From assembly GCA_902623995.1 (NCBI GenBank), contig CACNWE010000003.1, forward strand, positions 124,001 through 188,000: a stretch of DNA of 64,000 bases. The letters are read 5' to 3'. A program made the position numbers and the translations under genes. Under the pieces are notes generated by a model. That model was given only the letters and a program-made list of their open reading frames with translations, made no database searches and was not told the DNA's origin. The stretch is from an uncultured SAR116 cluster alpha proteobacterium. Its GTDB lineage: Bacteria; Pseudomonadota; Alphaproteobacteria; Puniceispirillales; Marisalimonadaceae. Each line of letters opens with the position of its first letter. The stretch's first letter is position 1. Shown in pieces: positions 1-8,807 of this stretch.

Positions 1-1
1 T

Positions 2-55
2 TTTGAAGATTTATATGAAGTCATAGAGTTCATAAAAAATAATTTCCAGTATTAA
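2..55 (+). CDS. C-terminal tail of a gene entering from the left
   Basis: Reading from base 2 gives FEDLYEVIEFIKNNFQY followed by a TAA stop at 53-55. The other two plus frames stop within the first eight codons. With only 17 residues the family cannot be recognised. The call rests on the open frame and on the 120-base gap before the next start. It could also be non-coding sequence. Confidence 0.3.
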   Translation, partial: FEDLYEVIEFIKNNFQY

Positions 56-113
56 TAAAGCCTCAATATATCTTTAATTTAGGAAAAGTTAACCAAATTC
101 TTAAAAAAAACTT

Positions 114-141
114 TTGACATATTGAATATTTTAAGTCTATT
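114..141 (+). promoter_or_regulatory. candidate sigma-70 promoter of the TIGR02300 gene
   Basis: A perfect TTGACA lies at 114-119. After a 16-base spacer comes TCTATT at 136-141, which matches four of six positions of TATAAT. The start codon is 36 bases further on, behind a good AAGGAGA ribosome site at 164-170. The promoter probably also feeds the tRNA-Ala gene downstream, which has no clear promoter of its own. Confidence 0.45.
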
Positions 142-176
142 CCAATATTAAGAAATTTTTATTAAGGAGAATAGCA

Positions 177-584
177 ATGGCAAAACCAGAATGGGGTAGA
201 AAGAGAACTTGTCAGGTATGTGGTAAAAAATTTTATGATCTTAACAAATCTCCTATTATTTGCCCTTGTCCTGAAGCTGTTGAATTTGATCCTAACGATT
301 ATTTAAAATCAAGAAAAGGTAAAGGTATTCCTCCAAAAGCTTCAGTAGAAGATGACAATGATTTAACAAAAGATATTGAAAACATTGACGATATTGAAGT
401 CGATGCTGATGGTGAAGTTGTAAGTGACGATGATCCATTACTTGAAATAAATAAAGAAGATCAAAATGTAATAGCAGATGACGAAATTGATATGGATGAG
501 GATATTTCTTTTATTAACGATGATGAAATTACAGAAGACGATAATGGTATTAATGTAGAAATAAATGAAGATGATAAGAATTAA
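177..584 (+). CDS. TIGR02300 family (FYDLN acid domain) protein
   Basis: This is a 135-residue protein of a family that is widespread in Alphaproteobacteria and has no established function. The N-terminus shows Cys12-x2-Cys15 and Cys29-x-Cys31, a likely zinc ribbon, with the diagnostic FYDLN at 19-23. From about residue 55 to the end the chain is almost purely acidic (Asp/Glu with Asn and Ile) and is likely disordered. An AAGGAGA ribosome site seven bases upstream fixes the ATG. It sits directly before tRNA-Ala. The family call is secure; the role is unknown, and a zinc-dependent nucleic-acid or ribosome-associated function would be a guess. Confidence 0.9.
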   Translation: MAKPEWGRKRTCQVCGKKFYDLNKSPIICPCPEAVEFDPNDYLKSRKGKGIPPKASVEDDNDLTKDIENIDDIEVDADGEVVSDDDPLLEINKEDQNVIADDEIDMDEDISFINDDEITEDDNGINVEINEDDKN

Positions 585-593
585 AATATTTTT

Positions 594-669
594 GGGGCTA
601 TAGCTCAGTTGGGAGAGCGCTACACTGGCAGTGTAGAGGTCAGGGGTTCGAACCCCCTTAGCTCCACCA
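594..669 (+). tRNA. tRNA-Ala (anticodon GGC)
   Basis: A 76-base cloverleaf with the 3' CCA encoded. The acceptor stem GGGGCTA pairs with TAGCTCC with one G-T pair. The anticodon stem CTACA/TGTAG encloses the loop CTGGCAG, so the anticodon is GGC. The T arm carries the usual GGTTCGAACC. It starts ten bases after the stop of the TIGR02300 gene. Confidence 0.97.
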
Positions 670-736
670 TTAAACTTAGGAGTTTTAAAATATATACTAA
701 TCAAAATATTAAATCATTTGATTTTGGTATTTAATA

Positions 737-1675
737 ATGCCGTTTGTAGCTTTTTATAGTGAGCATAGTGATTTAGAGTTACAAAACGAATGGGAAGATA
801 GATTACGGGTTCACCACCCATTAGTTAAATTAGTACCTTTGTTCAGTGATCAAGCAGAGAATGCAATAACTGCTCTGTTATGGAAAGCACCTCTTAAAAG
901 AGTAAAAAAATTAAATAATTTGAGAGGTCTAATATCCTTAGGCCAAGGTGTAGATCACATTCTTAAAGATAATATAATTGATAATAAAATTCCTGTTGTG
1001 AGAATTGTTGATCCTTTTATGTCAAAATCAATGAGTCATTGGGTGATTCTTTCTGTTCTCAATTTTATTAGAGATACTTTTGGTTATTATAATCAACAAA
1101 AAAATAAGATATATAAGTCTAGAAAGGAAATTAACTTTACTACCATAAAAATTGCTGTTTATGGTATTGGAGCAATAGGAAGTATTGTTTCAAAAGATCT
1201 TAAACAATTAGGATTTAAAGTCTATGGCTGGAGTAGGACTCAAAAAAAAATTTCAGGTATAAATTGTTTTATTGGTAAAAATAAATTTAAATATCTACTC
1301 AAATCTTGTGATATTCACATATGTCTCCTTCCATTAACTATAGAAACGAACAACATTTTTAATAACTTTTCGTTTAAAATGATGAAACATGGTTCATGTT
1401 TCATAAATGCTGGAAGGGGAGAACAAGTAGATGAAGAACATTTGATAGAAAATTGTAAATCTGGTCATATCTCTTCGGCAATTTTAGATGTTTACCGTAA
1501 AGAACCATTACCAAAAATGAGTGAGTTATGGCATCAAGAAAATATTATGATTTGGCCTCATGTAGCTGCAGAAACAAACCCTGAAACTGCAGCTAAGCAA
1601 ATAGCAAATGCAATAAAATGTATTGAAAATGGAAAATTACCGCCCAACACAATAGAAAGAAAACTAGGTTATTAA
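737..1675 (+). CDS. GhrA-type glyoxylate/hydroxypyruvate reductase
   Basis: A 312-residue D-isomer-specific 2-hydroxyacid dehydrogenase, expected to reduce glyoxylate or hydroxypyruvate (or another 2-keto acid) with NAD(P)H in the cytoplasm. The nucleotide-binding GxGxxG is at Gly143-Gly148. The catalytic trio is visible as Arg227 (NAGRGEQ), Glu256 (DVYRKEP) and His275 (WPHVAAET). WPHVAAET together with the SLGQGVDHI segment at 67-75 points to the GhrA subgroup rather than to SerA. It is followed 25 bases later by an HpcH/HpaI aldolase and then by another dehydrogenase, so it probably belongs to one small hydroxyacid-catabolism operon. The exact substrate cannot be set. Confidence 0.85.
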   Translation: MPFVAFYSEHSDLELQNEWEDRLRVHHPLVKLVPLFSDQAENAITALLWKAPLKRVKKLNNLRGLISLGQGVDHILKDNIIDNKIPVVRIVDPFMSKSMSHWVILSVLNFIRDTFGYYNQQKNKIYKSRKEINFTTIKIAVYGIGAIGSIVSKDLKQLGFKVYGWSRTQKKISGINCFIGKNKFKYLLKSCDIHICLLPLTIETNNIFNNFSFKMMKHGSCFINAGRGEQVDEEHLIENCKSGHISSAILDVYRKEPLPKMSELWHQENIMIWPHVAAETNPETAAKQIANAIKCIENGKLPPNTIERKLGY

Positions 1676-1700
1676 TATTTAGAACTTAAAGGAGATTTAT

Positions 1701-2447
1701 ATGGACTTAAAACAAAAAGTAACTGCATCAACCCAAATGCGTGGTGCAATGGTTTTTGAATTTTTTAGTCCTGGAATACCAATTATATTAAAAAATGCAG
1801 GTTGTGAATTCGTAATTTTTGACATGGAGCATGGAGGTCTTTCTTTAGAACAATTTAAGACCCTATCAATAATATCTAATTCCAATAAAATTGCACCATT
1901 TATTAGAATTCCCGAAATAAAGTATAATTATGTTGCTAGAGCATTAGACTTAGGTGCATCAGGTGTTATGGTTCCAATGGTAAACACACGAGATGACGCA
2001 ATGAAAATTGTACGTTCATCTAAATATCCCCCACAAGGTAAACGAGGAGCAGGCTTTGGTTTTGCGCATGATAATTATTTTAATCAAAACCCTTTATCTT
2101 ATATTGAAAAAGCAAATAATTCTCTAATCAACATTATTCAAATTGAAACAAAACAAGGTTTGGAAAATGTTAAAGAAATTGCTTCAGTAGATGGTGTGGA
2201 TTGTCTATGGGTTGGACATTTTGATTTAACTAATTTTTTAGGAATACCTGGAGATTTTTCTTCAACGATATATCTAGATGCAATTAATGAAATTGTTTTT
2301 GCTGCGAATACTTACAAAAAAAGCCTAGGTATAATGGTTAATAATAAACAAGAATTAGAAACTTATTCCAAACTTGGTTTTAATATGATTGCAGTTGGAA
2401 CAGAAATGAATATTTTATCAAGATCAATTTATCAAATTTTAAATTAA
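1701..2447 (+). CDS. HpcH/HpaI family aldolase
   Basis: A 248-residue class II pyruvate-type aldolase, of the family that cleaves 4-hydroxy-2-keto acids to pyruvate and an aldehyde. The family DMEHG motif is at 41-45 with catalytic His44, substrate Arg69 lies in PFIRIP, and the metal ligands are Glu149 (IQIET) and Asp175 (GHFDLTNFLG). An AGGAG-like site precedes the ATG. Flanked by two 2-hydroxyacid dehydrogenases in the same direction, it could feed or drain a 2-keto-acid pool. A paralogue in a similar setting is at 44440-45198. Confidence 0.85.
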   Translation: MDLKQKVTASTQMRGAMVFEFFSPGIPIILKNAGCEFVIFDMEHGGLSLEQFKTLSIISNSNKIAPFIRIPEIKYNYVARALDLGASGVMVPMVNTRDDAMKIVRSSKYPPQGKRGAGFGFAHDNYFNQNPLSYIEKANNSLINIIQIETKQGLENVKEIASVDGVDCLWVGHFDLTNFLGIPGDFSSTIYLDAINEIVFAANTYKKSLGIMVNNKQELETYSKLGFNMIAVGTEMNILSRSIYQILN

Positions 2448-2477
2448 TTTTGATAATAAAAATTATGGAGTAAAATT

Positions 2478-3455
2478 ATGTTTAGGGTTGGTATTTCTGG
2501 AGATTTATTAAATAGTCGTGATGAGCCATGTTTTGGAATGGAACCATTAAATCTCTTGAAGGATAGAGAAGATATTGAAATATCTTGGATGGATAAATCA
2601 ATAACTGAATTAGACAAAGAAATGACATCAAAATTTGATGCAATTCTTTTAAATTTACCAAAAGCAAATGCTAATTGTGTGTCTGATTCCAATTGTAAAT
2701 TAAAAATAATCTCTAGGTTTGGTGTTGGTTTTGATTCTGTTGATATTGAAGCTATGAAAAAGAAAAATATTATAGTTACTAATACTCCTAATGCAGTTAG
2801 AAGACCAGTTGCAGTTGCAGCTTTAACAATGATTTTTGCGGTTGCTGGAAAATTATTGCAAAAAGATCATCTTGTAAGGAGTGGTAAATGGAATGATAGA
2901 ACTAATTTTATGGGCACAGGTTTAGCTCGAAAGACATTAGGGGTCATAGGAGCAGGAAGTATAGGCACAGAGACCATTAAGTTATCAAAGCCTTTTTTCA
3001 AAAACATTTTAGCCAATGACCCATTTAAATCTAAAAAGCAATTATCAGAAATTGGTGCAATAAAAGTTGATATAATTGAGTTAGCTTGTAAAAGTGACTT
3101 TATTGTAATTCTCTGCAATCTTGATAGTAATACAAAAGGTATCATTCAGAATAATTTTTTTTCAAATATGAAAAAAAGCGCTTATATTTTCAATTTATCA
3201 AGAGGCCCTGTAATTAATGAAAGTCATTTGGAAAATGCACTTGAAACTAGAGAAATTGCTGGTGCGGGTCTAGATGTAACTGAAAAAGAACCTCTTTCAG
3301 CAGATAGTAAATTATTAAACTATGAAAACGTTATAATAACTCCACACTCTCTATGTTGGACAGATGAGTGTTTTAACGACATAGCAAATGAAGCAGTCAG
3401 TTCAATATTAAATTATATTGATAAAAAACCTATTTTAAACCAAGTTAATAAATGA
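2478..3455 (+). CDS. D-2-hydroxyacid dehydrogenase, phosphoglycerate-dehydrogenase-like
   Basis: A 325-residue NAD-dependent 2-hydroxyacid dehydrogenase. FGVGFDSVD at 81-89 is the signature of the phosphoglycerate-dehydrogenase subgroup. GxGxxG is at Gly158-Gly163, and the catalytic residues are Arg242 (LSRGPV), Glu271 (EKEPL) and His290 (ITPHSLCWT). There is no C-terminal ACT or ASB domain, so it is the short catalytic form and is unlikely to be the main serine-pathway SerA. It closes the three-gene set with the aldolase and the GhrA-like reductase. It converges on ptsN with only three bases between the stop codons. Confidence 0.82.
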   Translation: MFRVGISGDLLNSRDEPCFGMEPLNLLKDREDIEISWMDKSITELDKEMTSKFDAILLNLPKANANCVSDSNCKLKIISRFGVGFDSVDIEAMKKKNIIVTNTPNAVRRPVAVAALTMIFAVAGKLLQKDHLVRSGKWNDRTNFMGTGLARKTLGVIGAGSIGTETIKLSKPFFKNILANDPFKSKKQLSEIGAIKVDIIELACKSDFIVILCNLDSNTKGIIQNNFFSNMKKSAYIFNLSRGPVINESHLENALETREIAGAGLDVTEKEPLSADSKLLNYENVIITPHSLCWTDECFNDIANEAVSSILNYIDKKPILNQVNK

Positions 3456-3458
3456 AGA

Positions 3459-3923
3459 CTAAGCAGCTTCTACTCTATTTGATTGAGAAATTACTGCAAT
3501 AGCACTCTCAGCGCTTTTACAACCTCTTAATTTTGTAGTGAGTTCTTTGTTTCTTAATAATCGTGATATTAAAGCTAAAGCTTGTAAATTCTCTGATCCT
3601 TTGTTCTCTGGAGCAATCAATAAAAAAACTATATCCACTGGAAGATCGTCTGTTGAATTAAAGTCTAATCCATTGACTAGGGTAGTAACAAAAACATGAG
3701 ATTTATCAATGTTGGCTACATTAGCATGAGGAATAGCAATACCATTACCTACTGCAGTAGACCCTAATTTCTCTCTCTTTGCTAAATTTTCTAACAGTGA
3801 CCTCGAATTTATTCCAAGTTTAATTTCAGCCAATTTACTTAATTCTTCTAATACCTGTTTTTTACTAGTACCATCAAAGTTTACTAGAAAGGCATCATTA
3901 GATAACATATCATTGATATTCAT
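3459..3923 (-). CDS. ptsN: PTS-Ntr EIIA-like regulatory protein
   Basis: A 154-residue EIIA of the nitrogen-type phosphotransferase system, which regulates nitrogen and potassium metabolism rather than transporting sugar. The phosphorylated histidine is His66 in the GIAIPHANV segment. Length and overall fold match PtsN. It follows lptB on the same strand after 93 bases. In most Alphaproteobacteria rpoN and hpf lie between lptB and ptsN; here both are absent. Confidence 0.9.
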   Translation of the reverse strand: MNINDMLSNDAFLVNFDGTSKKQVLEELSKLAEIKLGINSRSLLENLAKREKLGSTAVGNGIAIPHANVANIDKSHVFVTTLVNGLDFNSTDDLPVDIVFLLIAPENKGSENLQALALISRLLRNKELTTKLRGCKSAESAIAVISQSNRVEAA

Positions 3924-4016
3924 ATTTAACCTATAAATTTGAGGAATAAATTATTTTGGTTTGTAAATAATATTAACTTTACTATCAGTCAAGTTTATAA
4001 TTTAAAAAATATAGTT

Positions 4017-4922
4017 TTAAAAATTATTCCCAAGATAAACATCCCTAACTCTCCTATCTGATTTGATTTCATTAGGATTGCCAGACATTATTACTGAACC
4101 ATCAAAAAGTATATATGCTCTATCAACAATACTTAGTGTTTCTCTAACATTATGATCTGTTATAAGTACACCAATATTTTTTGATTTCAATTTATAAATT
4201 AAATTTCTTACATCATTAATTGCAATAGGATCTATGCCAGCAAGTGGCTCATCTAGAAGAATGAAACTTGGGTTTGAAGCTAAGGCTCGAGCAATCTCAG
4301 TCCTTCTTCTTTCTCCTCCAGACAATGTAGCTCCATTTGAGTTTCTTATTTTATTCAAATTGAATTCAGCTAATAGTTCTTCTAAAATCTGAAATTTATA
4401 TTTTTTGTCATATTTTTGCACTTCTAAAACAGACAATATATTTTCTTCAACCGTTAATCCTCTAAAAATAGACGATTCTTGTGGTAAATAACCAATACCT
4501 TTTTTTGAACGAATATGCATTGGTAAGTGATTAATACGTACTTGATTTAAAAATATGTCACCCTCATCAGTATCAATAAGTCCTGCTATCATGTAAAAAC
4601 AAGTAGTTTTGCCAGCCCCATTTGGGCCAAGAAGCCCGACAGCCTCTCCTTTTTTTAACTTTAAAGAAACTTTATCTACAACTTTTCTTTTATTGTAATT
4701 TTTAGATATAGAATTTACTTTTAATTCTTCCTTTGAATTTGAAGCTTCAGATTTATTAAAAGCATGCAATATTGAATCATTTTTATTGTTTTGATCTTTT
4801 AAAGATGACTTTAAGCGTTTAAGCTCTTCTTCTAAATTAGTCAGTTTTATCTCCTTTTTTTTGTTTTTTAATAGGAGAAAATGTTCCTTTAACACGTTTT
4901 TTATCTTTTCTATCACCAACAA
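4017..4922 (-). CDS. lptB: LptB, LPS export ABC transporter ATPase
   Basis: Cytoplasmic ATPase that powers the LptBFGC machine moving lipopolysaccharide from the inner membrane to the outer membrane. Walker A is at 99-107 (GPNGAGKTT), the signature LSGGERRR at 200-207 and Walker B ILLDEP at 221-226. From the ATG the protein is 301 residues against a usual 240-260. The extra 70 or so are Lys/Glu/Asn-rich and coiled-coil-like, and overlap lptA by 86 bases in another frame. The only other plausible start before the ABC core is a TTG at codon 52 (base 4769), giving about 250 residues. The ABC identity is certain; the start is not. Confidence 0.92.
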   Translation of the reverse strand: MLVIEKIKNVLKEHFLLLKNKKKEIKLTNLEEELKRLKSSLKDQNNKNDSILHAFNKSEASNSKEELKVNSISKNYNKRKVVDKVSLKLKKGEAVGLLGPNGAGKTTCFYMIAGLIDTDEGDIFLNQVRINHLPMHIRSKKGIGYLPQESSIFRGLTVEENILSVLEVQKYDKKYKFQILEELLAEFNLNKIRNSNGATLSGGERRRTEIARALASNPSFILLDEPLAGIDPIAINDVRNLIYKLKSKNIGVLITDHNVRETLSIVDRAYILFDGSVIMSGNPNEIKSDRRVRDVYLGNNF

Positions 4923-5646
4923 TATTACTTACACCAGTTTTCAAATTTGTAATACCTTTGGAACCTGAAAGCTTAGATTTTTGGTTAATTATGACAACGT
5001 TACCAGTTAGTCGTATAATTTCGTCATTTGAATTATAAACTCCTAAATCAGCTTTGGATTTTCTATCTTTAGACTTATTTTCAATGATAACATTACCCTT
5101 AGCAATAGCCTGTTTTAAAGATTTGTTTGAAGATTCAAAATCAGCTTTGACGTTATCTGCATAAATTATAGTTTTATTTGATAAAATTATTTTAACGTTT
5201 CCTTCGGCTTTGGCTTTATTATTTACATCATCAAAAATAATATTTTTTTTTGACTCTATGTACCCAGATGGAGATTGAAATGTTTGAAAAGGACCAGATA
5301 TTGCTGCTACTTTATTTTTTACATCATATGTCATGTAATGACCAGTTGCTTTTGTATTTTCTTTAGTAAGTATAACTTTATCTATCGCAATTATTTTATT
5401 CAAAATATTTTCACCATTTTCAAAAACATAATCAGCTTTAATGGTATTTGCTTTTAAAGTTAAATCGTCTTTTTTTAAAATAACATTCCCTTTTGCAAGA
5501 TAGTATTTTTCTTTTTCAAACCATTCTAATGATTCGTCTGCCTCGACAGTTAATTCAGACTTATTATTATTGGTTTTTGCACAGACAAATTGTGAAAAAA
5601 ATGCCAACAAAATAAAAACAAGTGAAATTATTTTTTTAGAAGACAT
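4837..5646 (-). CDS. lptA: LptA/OstA periplasmic LPS-transport protein
   Basis: A 269-residue OstA-family protein that forms the periplasmic bridge carrying lipopolysaccharide between LptC and LptD. Residues 1-23 are a signal peptide (Lys-rich start, hydrophobic core, cleavage after VCA). The rest shows the repeating beta-strand pattern of the jellyroll, for example LTLKANTIKADY, KAEGNVKI and KSKADLGVY. The C-terminal 25 residues are a basic tail. It starts inside the end of lptC (11-base overlap) and ends inside the N-terminal extension of lptB. The three genes are one transcription unit. Confidence 0.88.
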   Translation of the reverse strand: MSSKKIISLVFILLAFFSQFVCAKTNNNKSELTVEADESLEWFEKEKYYLAKGNVILKKDDLTLKANTIKADYVFENGENILNKIIAIDKVILTKENTKATGHYMTYDVKNKVAAISGPFQTFQSPSGYIESKKNIIFDDVNNKAKAEGNVKIILSNKTIIYADNVKADFESSNKSLKQAIAKGNVIIENKSKDRKSKADLGVYNSNDEIIRLTGNVVIINQKSKLSGSKGITNLKTGVSNIVGDRKDKKRVKGTFSPIKKQKKGDKTD

Positions 5647-6211
5647 TTTTTTGTAGTAAAAGCATTCTCAATTTTGCTTTTCCTTTTATTTTTATATATT
5701 CACCGTTTTTTTTAATCTGAAGACCTTTACCTTTTATTACTGTATTACCCGAAATTATATCAACATCATCATTTGTATGATAATTACCTTTTTTAAAAGT
5801 TCCAGTTAATGTTTGTGTTGTAAGGGTGAATTTTCTTGTTTTTTTTGTAATTTTAACTTTGTTTGAAAAAGTAAAATTATTATAATTATTTGTTATAATT
5901 GCATTTCCTGCAGAAATTTTAGTTAAAATACCTTTTTGATCAATTGTTGTTAAAGAATTTTCTAAAATGACCTTCTGATCTTTTGATTCTATTTCTTCTA
6001 AGGCGTCAGCAATAATTAAAAATTTATCTCCTTGTTTATTTTGTTGTCTTATTTCAACACCAATCATCTTATCTTGGTTCTCAGAGCTTCTTTTATATTT
6101 ATTTTTGTCTGTAGAGAAATAATCATTGTTTAAAAAATTATTAACCACAAAACTCATAATCAGAAGAAAAACTAAAGAAGCGAAGATTGTTTTACCACTA
6201 ATTATTTTCAT
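5636..6211 (-). CDS. lptC: LptC, inner-membrane LPS-transport protein
   Basis: A 191-residue bitopic protein that receives lipopolysaccharide from LptBFG and passes it to LptA. One membrane helix lies near residues 9-27 (IFASLVFLLIMSFVVNNFL), followed by a periplasmic region with OstA/LptC-like strands such as LTTQTLTGTFKKG and GNTVIKGKGLQIKK. Sequence identity in this family is low, so the call leans on position directly before lptA and on the single N-terminal helix. RNase D follows upstream on the same strand after 34 bases, so rnd-lptC-lptA-lptB may be one operon. Confidence 0.85.
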   Translation of the reverse strand: MKIISGKTIFASLVFLLIMSFVVNNFLNNDYFSTDKNKYKRSSENQDKMIGVEIRQQNKQGDKFLIIADALEEIESKDQKVILENSLTTIDQKGILTKISAGNAIITNNYNNFTFSNKVKITKKTRKFTLTTQTLTGTFKKGNYHTNDDVDIISGNTVIKGKGLQIKKNGEYIKIKGKAKLRMLLLQKNVF

Positions 6212-6245
6212 TTTTATCTAAAAATTTTTGTTAAGTTATAATATA

Positions 6246-6869
6246 TCAATGGGCAAAAATATCTAAATTTTCAAATCCAATTAAATCTAATTTTGATCGT
6301 GTTTTTAAAAATTCAAAACACTTTTTAGCAATTTCTTTTTTATTTTCACGTATAAGTAATTGGTCTAATTTATTCTTTATTTTGTGAAGATAAAGAACAT
6401 CTGAGGCGGCGTATTTTAATTGAGAATCACTTAAAGTTTCTAATCCCCAATCAGAAGTTTGATTTTGTTTGTCTAACTCTAAATCCAAAAGATCTTTACA
6501 TAAGTCCGCTAGACCATGCTTTGCGCCAAAAGTTCTAGACAATTTAGATGCTATTTTTGTACAGTATATTGGTCCATTTAATTTACATATATTTTTCTCA
6601 ATTACAGCCATATCAAATCTTGCAAAGTGAAAAAGTTTTGTTGAGTTTGGATTTTTAAAAATTTTTTTTAGATTCGGAAAATTTTCTTCTTTCTCTATAC
6701 TTTTTTTTGATATTTGAACAAGATGAGCAATTCCATTTCCGTTTGATAATTGAATCAAGCATAATCTATCTCTATTTATGTTTAGTCCCATTGTTTCTGT
6801 GTCAATTGCTACAACATCACCAAATTTCACTTCAGATGAAATATCATCATGATATAAAAAATAAGTCAT
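6246..6869 (-). CDS. rnd: ribonuclease D-type 3'-5' exonuclease
   Basis: A 207-residue DEDDy-family exonuclease, likely trimming tRNA 3' ends. The four acidic residues are Asp23 and Glu25 (IDTETMGL), Asp86 (HFARFDMAV) and Asp157, with the matching Tyr153 in KYAASDVLYLH. The protein has only the catalytic domain and no HRDC domain, which is the usual compact form in Alphaproteobacteria, whereas enterobacterial RNase D is about 370 residues. It is the first gene of the leftward rnd-lptCAB block. Confidence 0.88.
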   Translation of the reverse strand: MTYFLYHDDISSEVKFGDVVAIDTETMGLNINRDRLCLIQLSNGNGIAHLVQISKKSIEKEENFPNLKKIFKNPNSTKLFHFARFDMAVIEKNICKLNGPIYCTKIASKLSRTFGAKHGLADLCKDLLDLELDKQNQTSDWGLETLSDSQLKYAASDVLYLHKIKNKLDQLLIRENKKEIAKKCFEFLKTRSKLDLIGFENLDIFAH

Positions 6870-6978
6870 TTATTATCCATAAAACTTTAAAAAATATGAG
6901 TCATGACTAAATATATCAAGTAGTTAAATAAATCCACAAACAAAATCATATTTAAATATAGCATAAAAGGTAAATCCA

Positions 6979-7890
6979 ATGGGAAAAAATATAAATAAAA
7001 AAATTGCAGTTATTGGGGGTAGTGGGTTTTTAGGAAAATCATTGTTGAAATTACTTTTAAATGAAAATGCTGAAATAATTTTATTTACACGAAAAAAAAA
7101 TTATCAAAAAAATTTAAACAAAATTTTTCCTGACAATAATATTAAATGTATTCAGTGGAATATTAACAATTTTAATATCATTGAAGAAAATATTAAAAAT
7201 GTATATACTATAATTAATTTATGTGGTATTCTTTTTGAAAATAAAAGTGGTGATTTTTTTAGAGTACATAAAGAAATTCCTGCTTTTTTGGGAAAAATTT
7301 CTTTAAAACATAAAATAAATACTTTAATTCATGTTTCTGCACTTGGTGTATCTACAAATTCTGAAAGTAAATATTCTAGAAGTAAAGCAGAGGGTGAAAA
7401 CCAATTGCTAGAACATTTTCCTAATGGAAAAATTTTAAGACCTTCATTGCTCTATGGTAAAGGCGATAATTTTTTTGGACAGTTTTCTGACATGACTAAG
7501 ATTTCTCCCTTTTTGCCAGTAATATCTAGATCAACAAAATTCCAACCAGTTTTTGTTGAAGATGTTGCAAAAGCAATAATAAAATTAATAAAAGATAGAA
7601 AAAATAAAAATAATATTTATGAATTAGCAGGAGATACAATCTTCTCTTTTGAAGAACTGTTAAAAATTTTATTAGAAATTAAAAATATTAAAAGGCTTCT
7701 TGTTCCTCTTAATGCAACATTTATGATGATACCTGCATTTTTTTTACAAAATTTACCTAAACCTCCTTTTACAGTAGATCAAATGATACTTCTTAAAACA
7801 GATAATATATTAAAGAACGGTTTACCTGGATTAAAAGATTTAGGTATTAAAATATCTGACATGAAAACTGAGCTTCTTAAGATATATTAA
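6979..7890 (+). CDS. NDUFA9-like NAD(P)-binding protein (complex I-associated SDR family)
   Basis: A 303-residue atypical short-chain dehydrogenase related to the mitochondrial complex I subunit NDUFA9. The N-terminal GGSGFLGKS is the nucleotide-binding loop. STNSESKYSRSKAEGE carries the SxxxY-type region (Tyr then Lys), and ILRPSLLYGKGDNFF is the extended-SDR signature. In Alphaproteobacteria such proteins are annotated as complex I NDUFA9 subunit family and may act in complex I assembly, in ubiquinone synthesis, or neither. It diverges from rnd and converges with uppP with ten bases between the coding ends. Confidence 0.8.
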   Translation: MGKNINKKIAVIGGSGFLGKSLLKLLLNENAEIILFTRKKNYQKNLNKIFPDNNIKCIQWNINNFNIIEENIKNVYTIINLCGILFENKSGDFFRVHKEIPAFLGKISLKHKINTLIHVSALGVSTNSESKYSRSKAEGENQLLEHFPNGKILRPSLLYGKGDNFFGQFSDMTKISPFLPVISRSTKFQPVFVEDVAKAIIKLIKDRKNKNNIYELAGDTIFSFEELLKILLEIKNIKRLLVPLNATFMMIPAFFLQNLPKPPFTVDQMILLKTDNILKNGLPGLKDLGIKISDMKTELLKIY

Positions 7891-7900
7891 TAAAACTAAG

Positions 7901-8692
7901 TTAAATGTAAGCATATATTAAGATCAGAATCCCAAGCATAATTCTATATGCAACGAAAATTTTAAGTGAAGCTTTATTAATCCATTTCATAAATAACGTA
8001 ATTGTAATTAAGGCGAAGCAAAAACTTAAAATAATACCCATAATCATTTCATTATTAAAAAAGAAACCTTTTTCGATGAATAAGTTTATGCTTTCCAAAG
8101 TAGTTGCAGCTATTATAACTGGGATTGATAATAAAAGAGAATATTTAGACGCATCAAAACGGCTGAAACCCATACATAATCCAGCGGTTATAACAATTCC
8201 AGATCTACTGGTTCCAGGAATAATTGCTAGTGTCTGAGCAATGCCAATTACGAGTGCGTCCTTTAAATTCAAACTTTTAAAATATTTTATAACTTTAAGA
8301 TTTCTGTCTGCTATACCTAATAATATTCCAAATGTTAAGGTGGTCCATCCAATGACTTCTAAACTTCTAATTATATCAAAATTATTTATATGAACCAAAA
8401 ATCCAACAATGATAATGGGTATAGTGCTAATTATTAGATTTTTTAAAATAATAAAACCTTCGTTATCTTTTTTTAAAAAAATTGTATCTAAAATTATTTT
8501 TATTAAATCTTTTTTTAAATAATATATTACAGCTAATAAAGACCCAAAGTGAAGAGAAACGTCAAATCCTCTGCTAGATTCTAGATTTAAAAAAAATTCA
8601 GGTATTATGATTAGATGTGCACTAGATGAAATAGGTAAAAATTCTGTAATTCCTTGAATTAATGATAAAATAATTATTATTTCTAAAGCCAT
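7901..8692 (-). CDS. uppP: undecaprenyl-diphosphatase UppP/BacA
   Basis: A 263-residue membrane phosphatase that recycles undecaprenyl diphosphate to the monophosphate carrier for peptidoglycan and surface polysaccharides. Both family signatures are present: QGITEFLPISSSAHL at 13-27 (Glu17 and the triple serine) and PGTSRSG at 159-165 with the catalytic Arg163. The rest is a run of hydrophobic helices ending in a short polar tail. Length is typical. Divergent from the reductase gene at 8808. Confidence 0.93.
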   Translation of the reverse strand: MALEIIIILSLIQGITEFLPISSSAHLIIIPEFFLNLESSRGFDVSLHFGSLLAVIYYLKKDLIKIILDTIFLKKDNEGFIILKNLIISTIPIIIVGFLVHINNFDIIRSLEVIGWTTLTFGILLGIADRNLKVIKYFKSLNLKDALVIGIAQTLAIIPGTSRSGIVITAGLCMGFSRFDASKYSLLLSIPVIIAATTLESINLFIEKGFFFNNEMIMGIILSFCFALITITLFMKWINKASLKIFVAYRIMLGILILIYAYI

Positions 8693-8807
8693 TTAAAACT
8701 CTATCTTTTACATAAACTTTATTTATCTTATATATTGATAATATCTAATTAAAAATAGGATTAATTTTTATTTTAATTTCTTTTAAAATTTTTTGAGTTG
8801 TAATTGT

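Noticed and set aside
438-704. An 88-codon minus-strand frame over the tRNA-Ala region
   Set aside because: It lies antisense to a certain tRNA gene and the TIGR02300 gene, and its GAKGVRTPDLYTASVALSQL segment is the known artefact of antisense tRNA-Ala.
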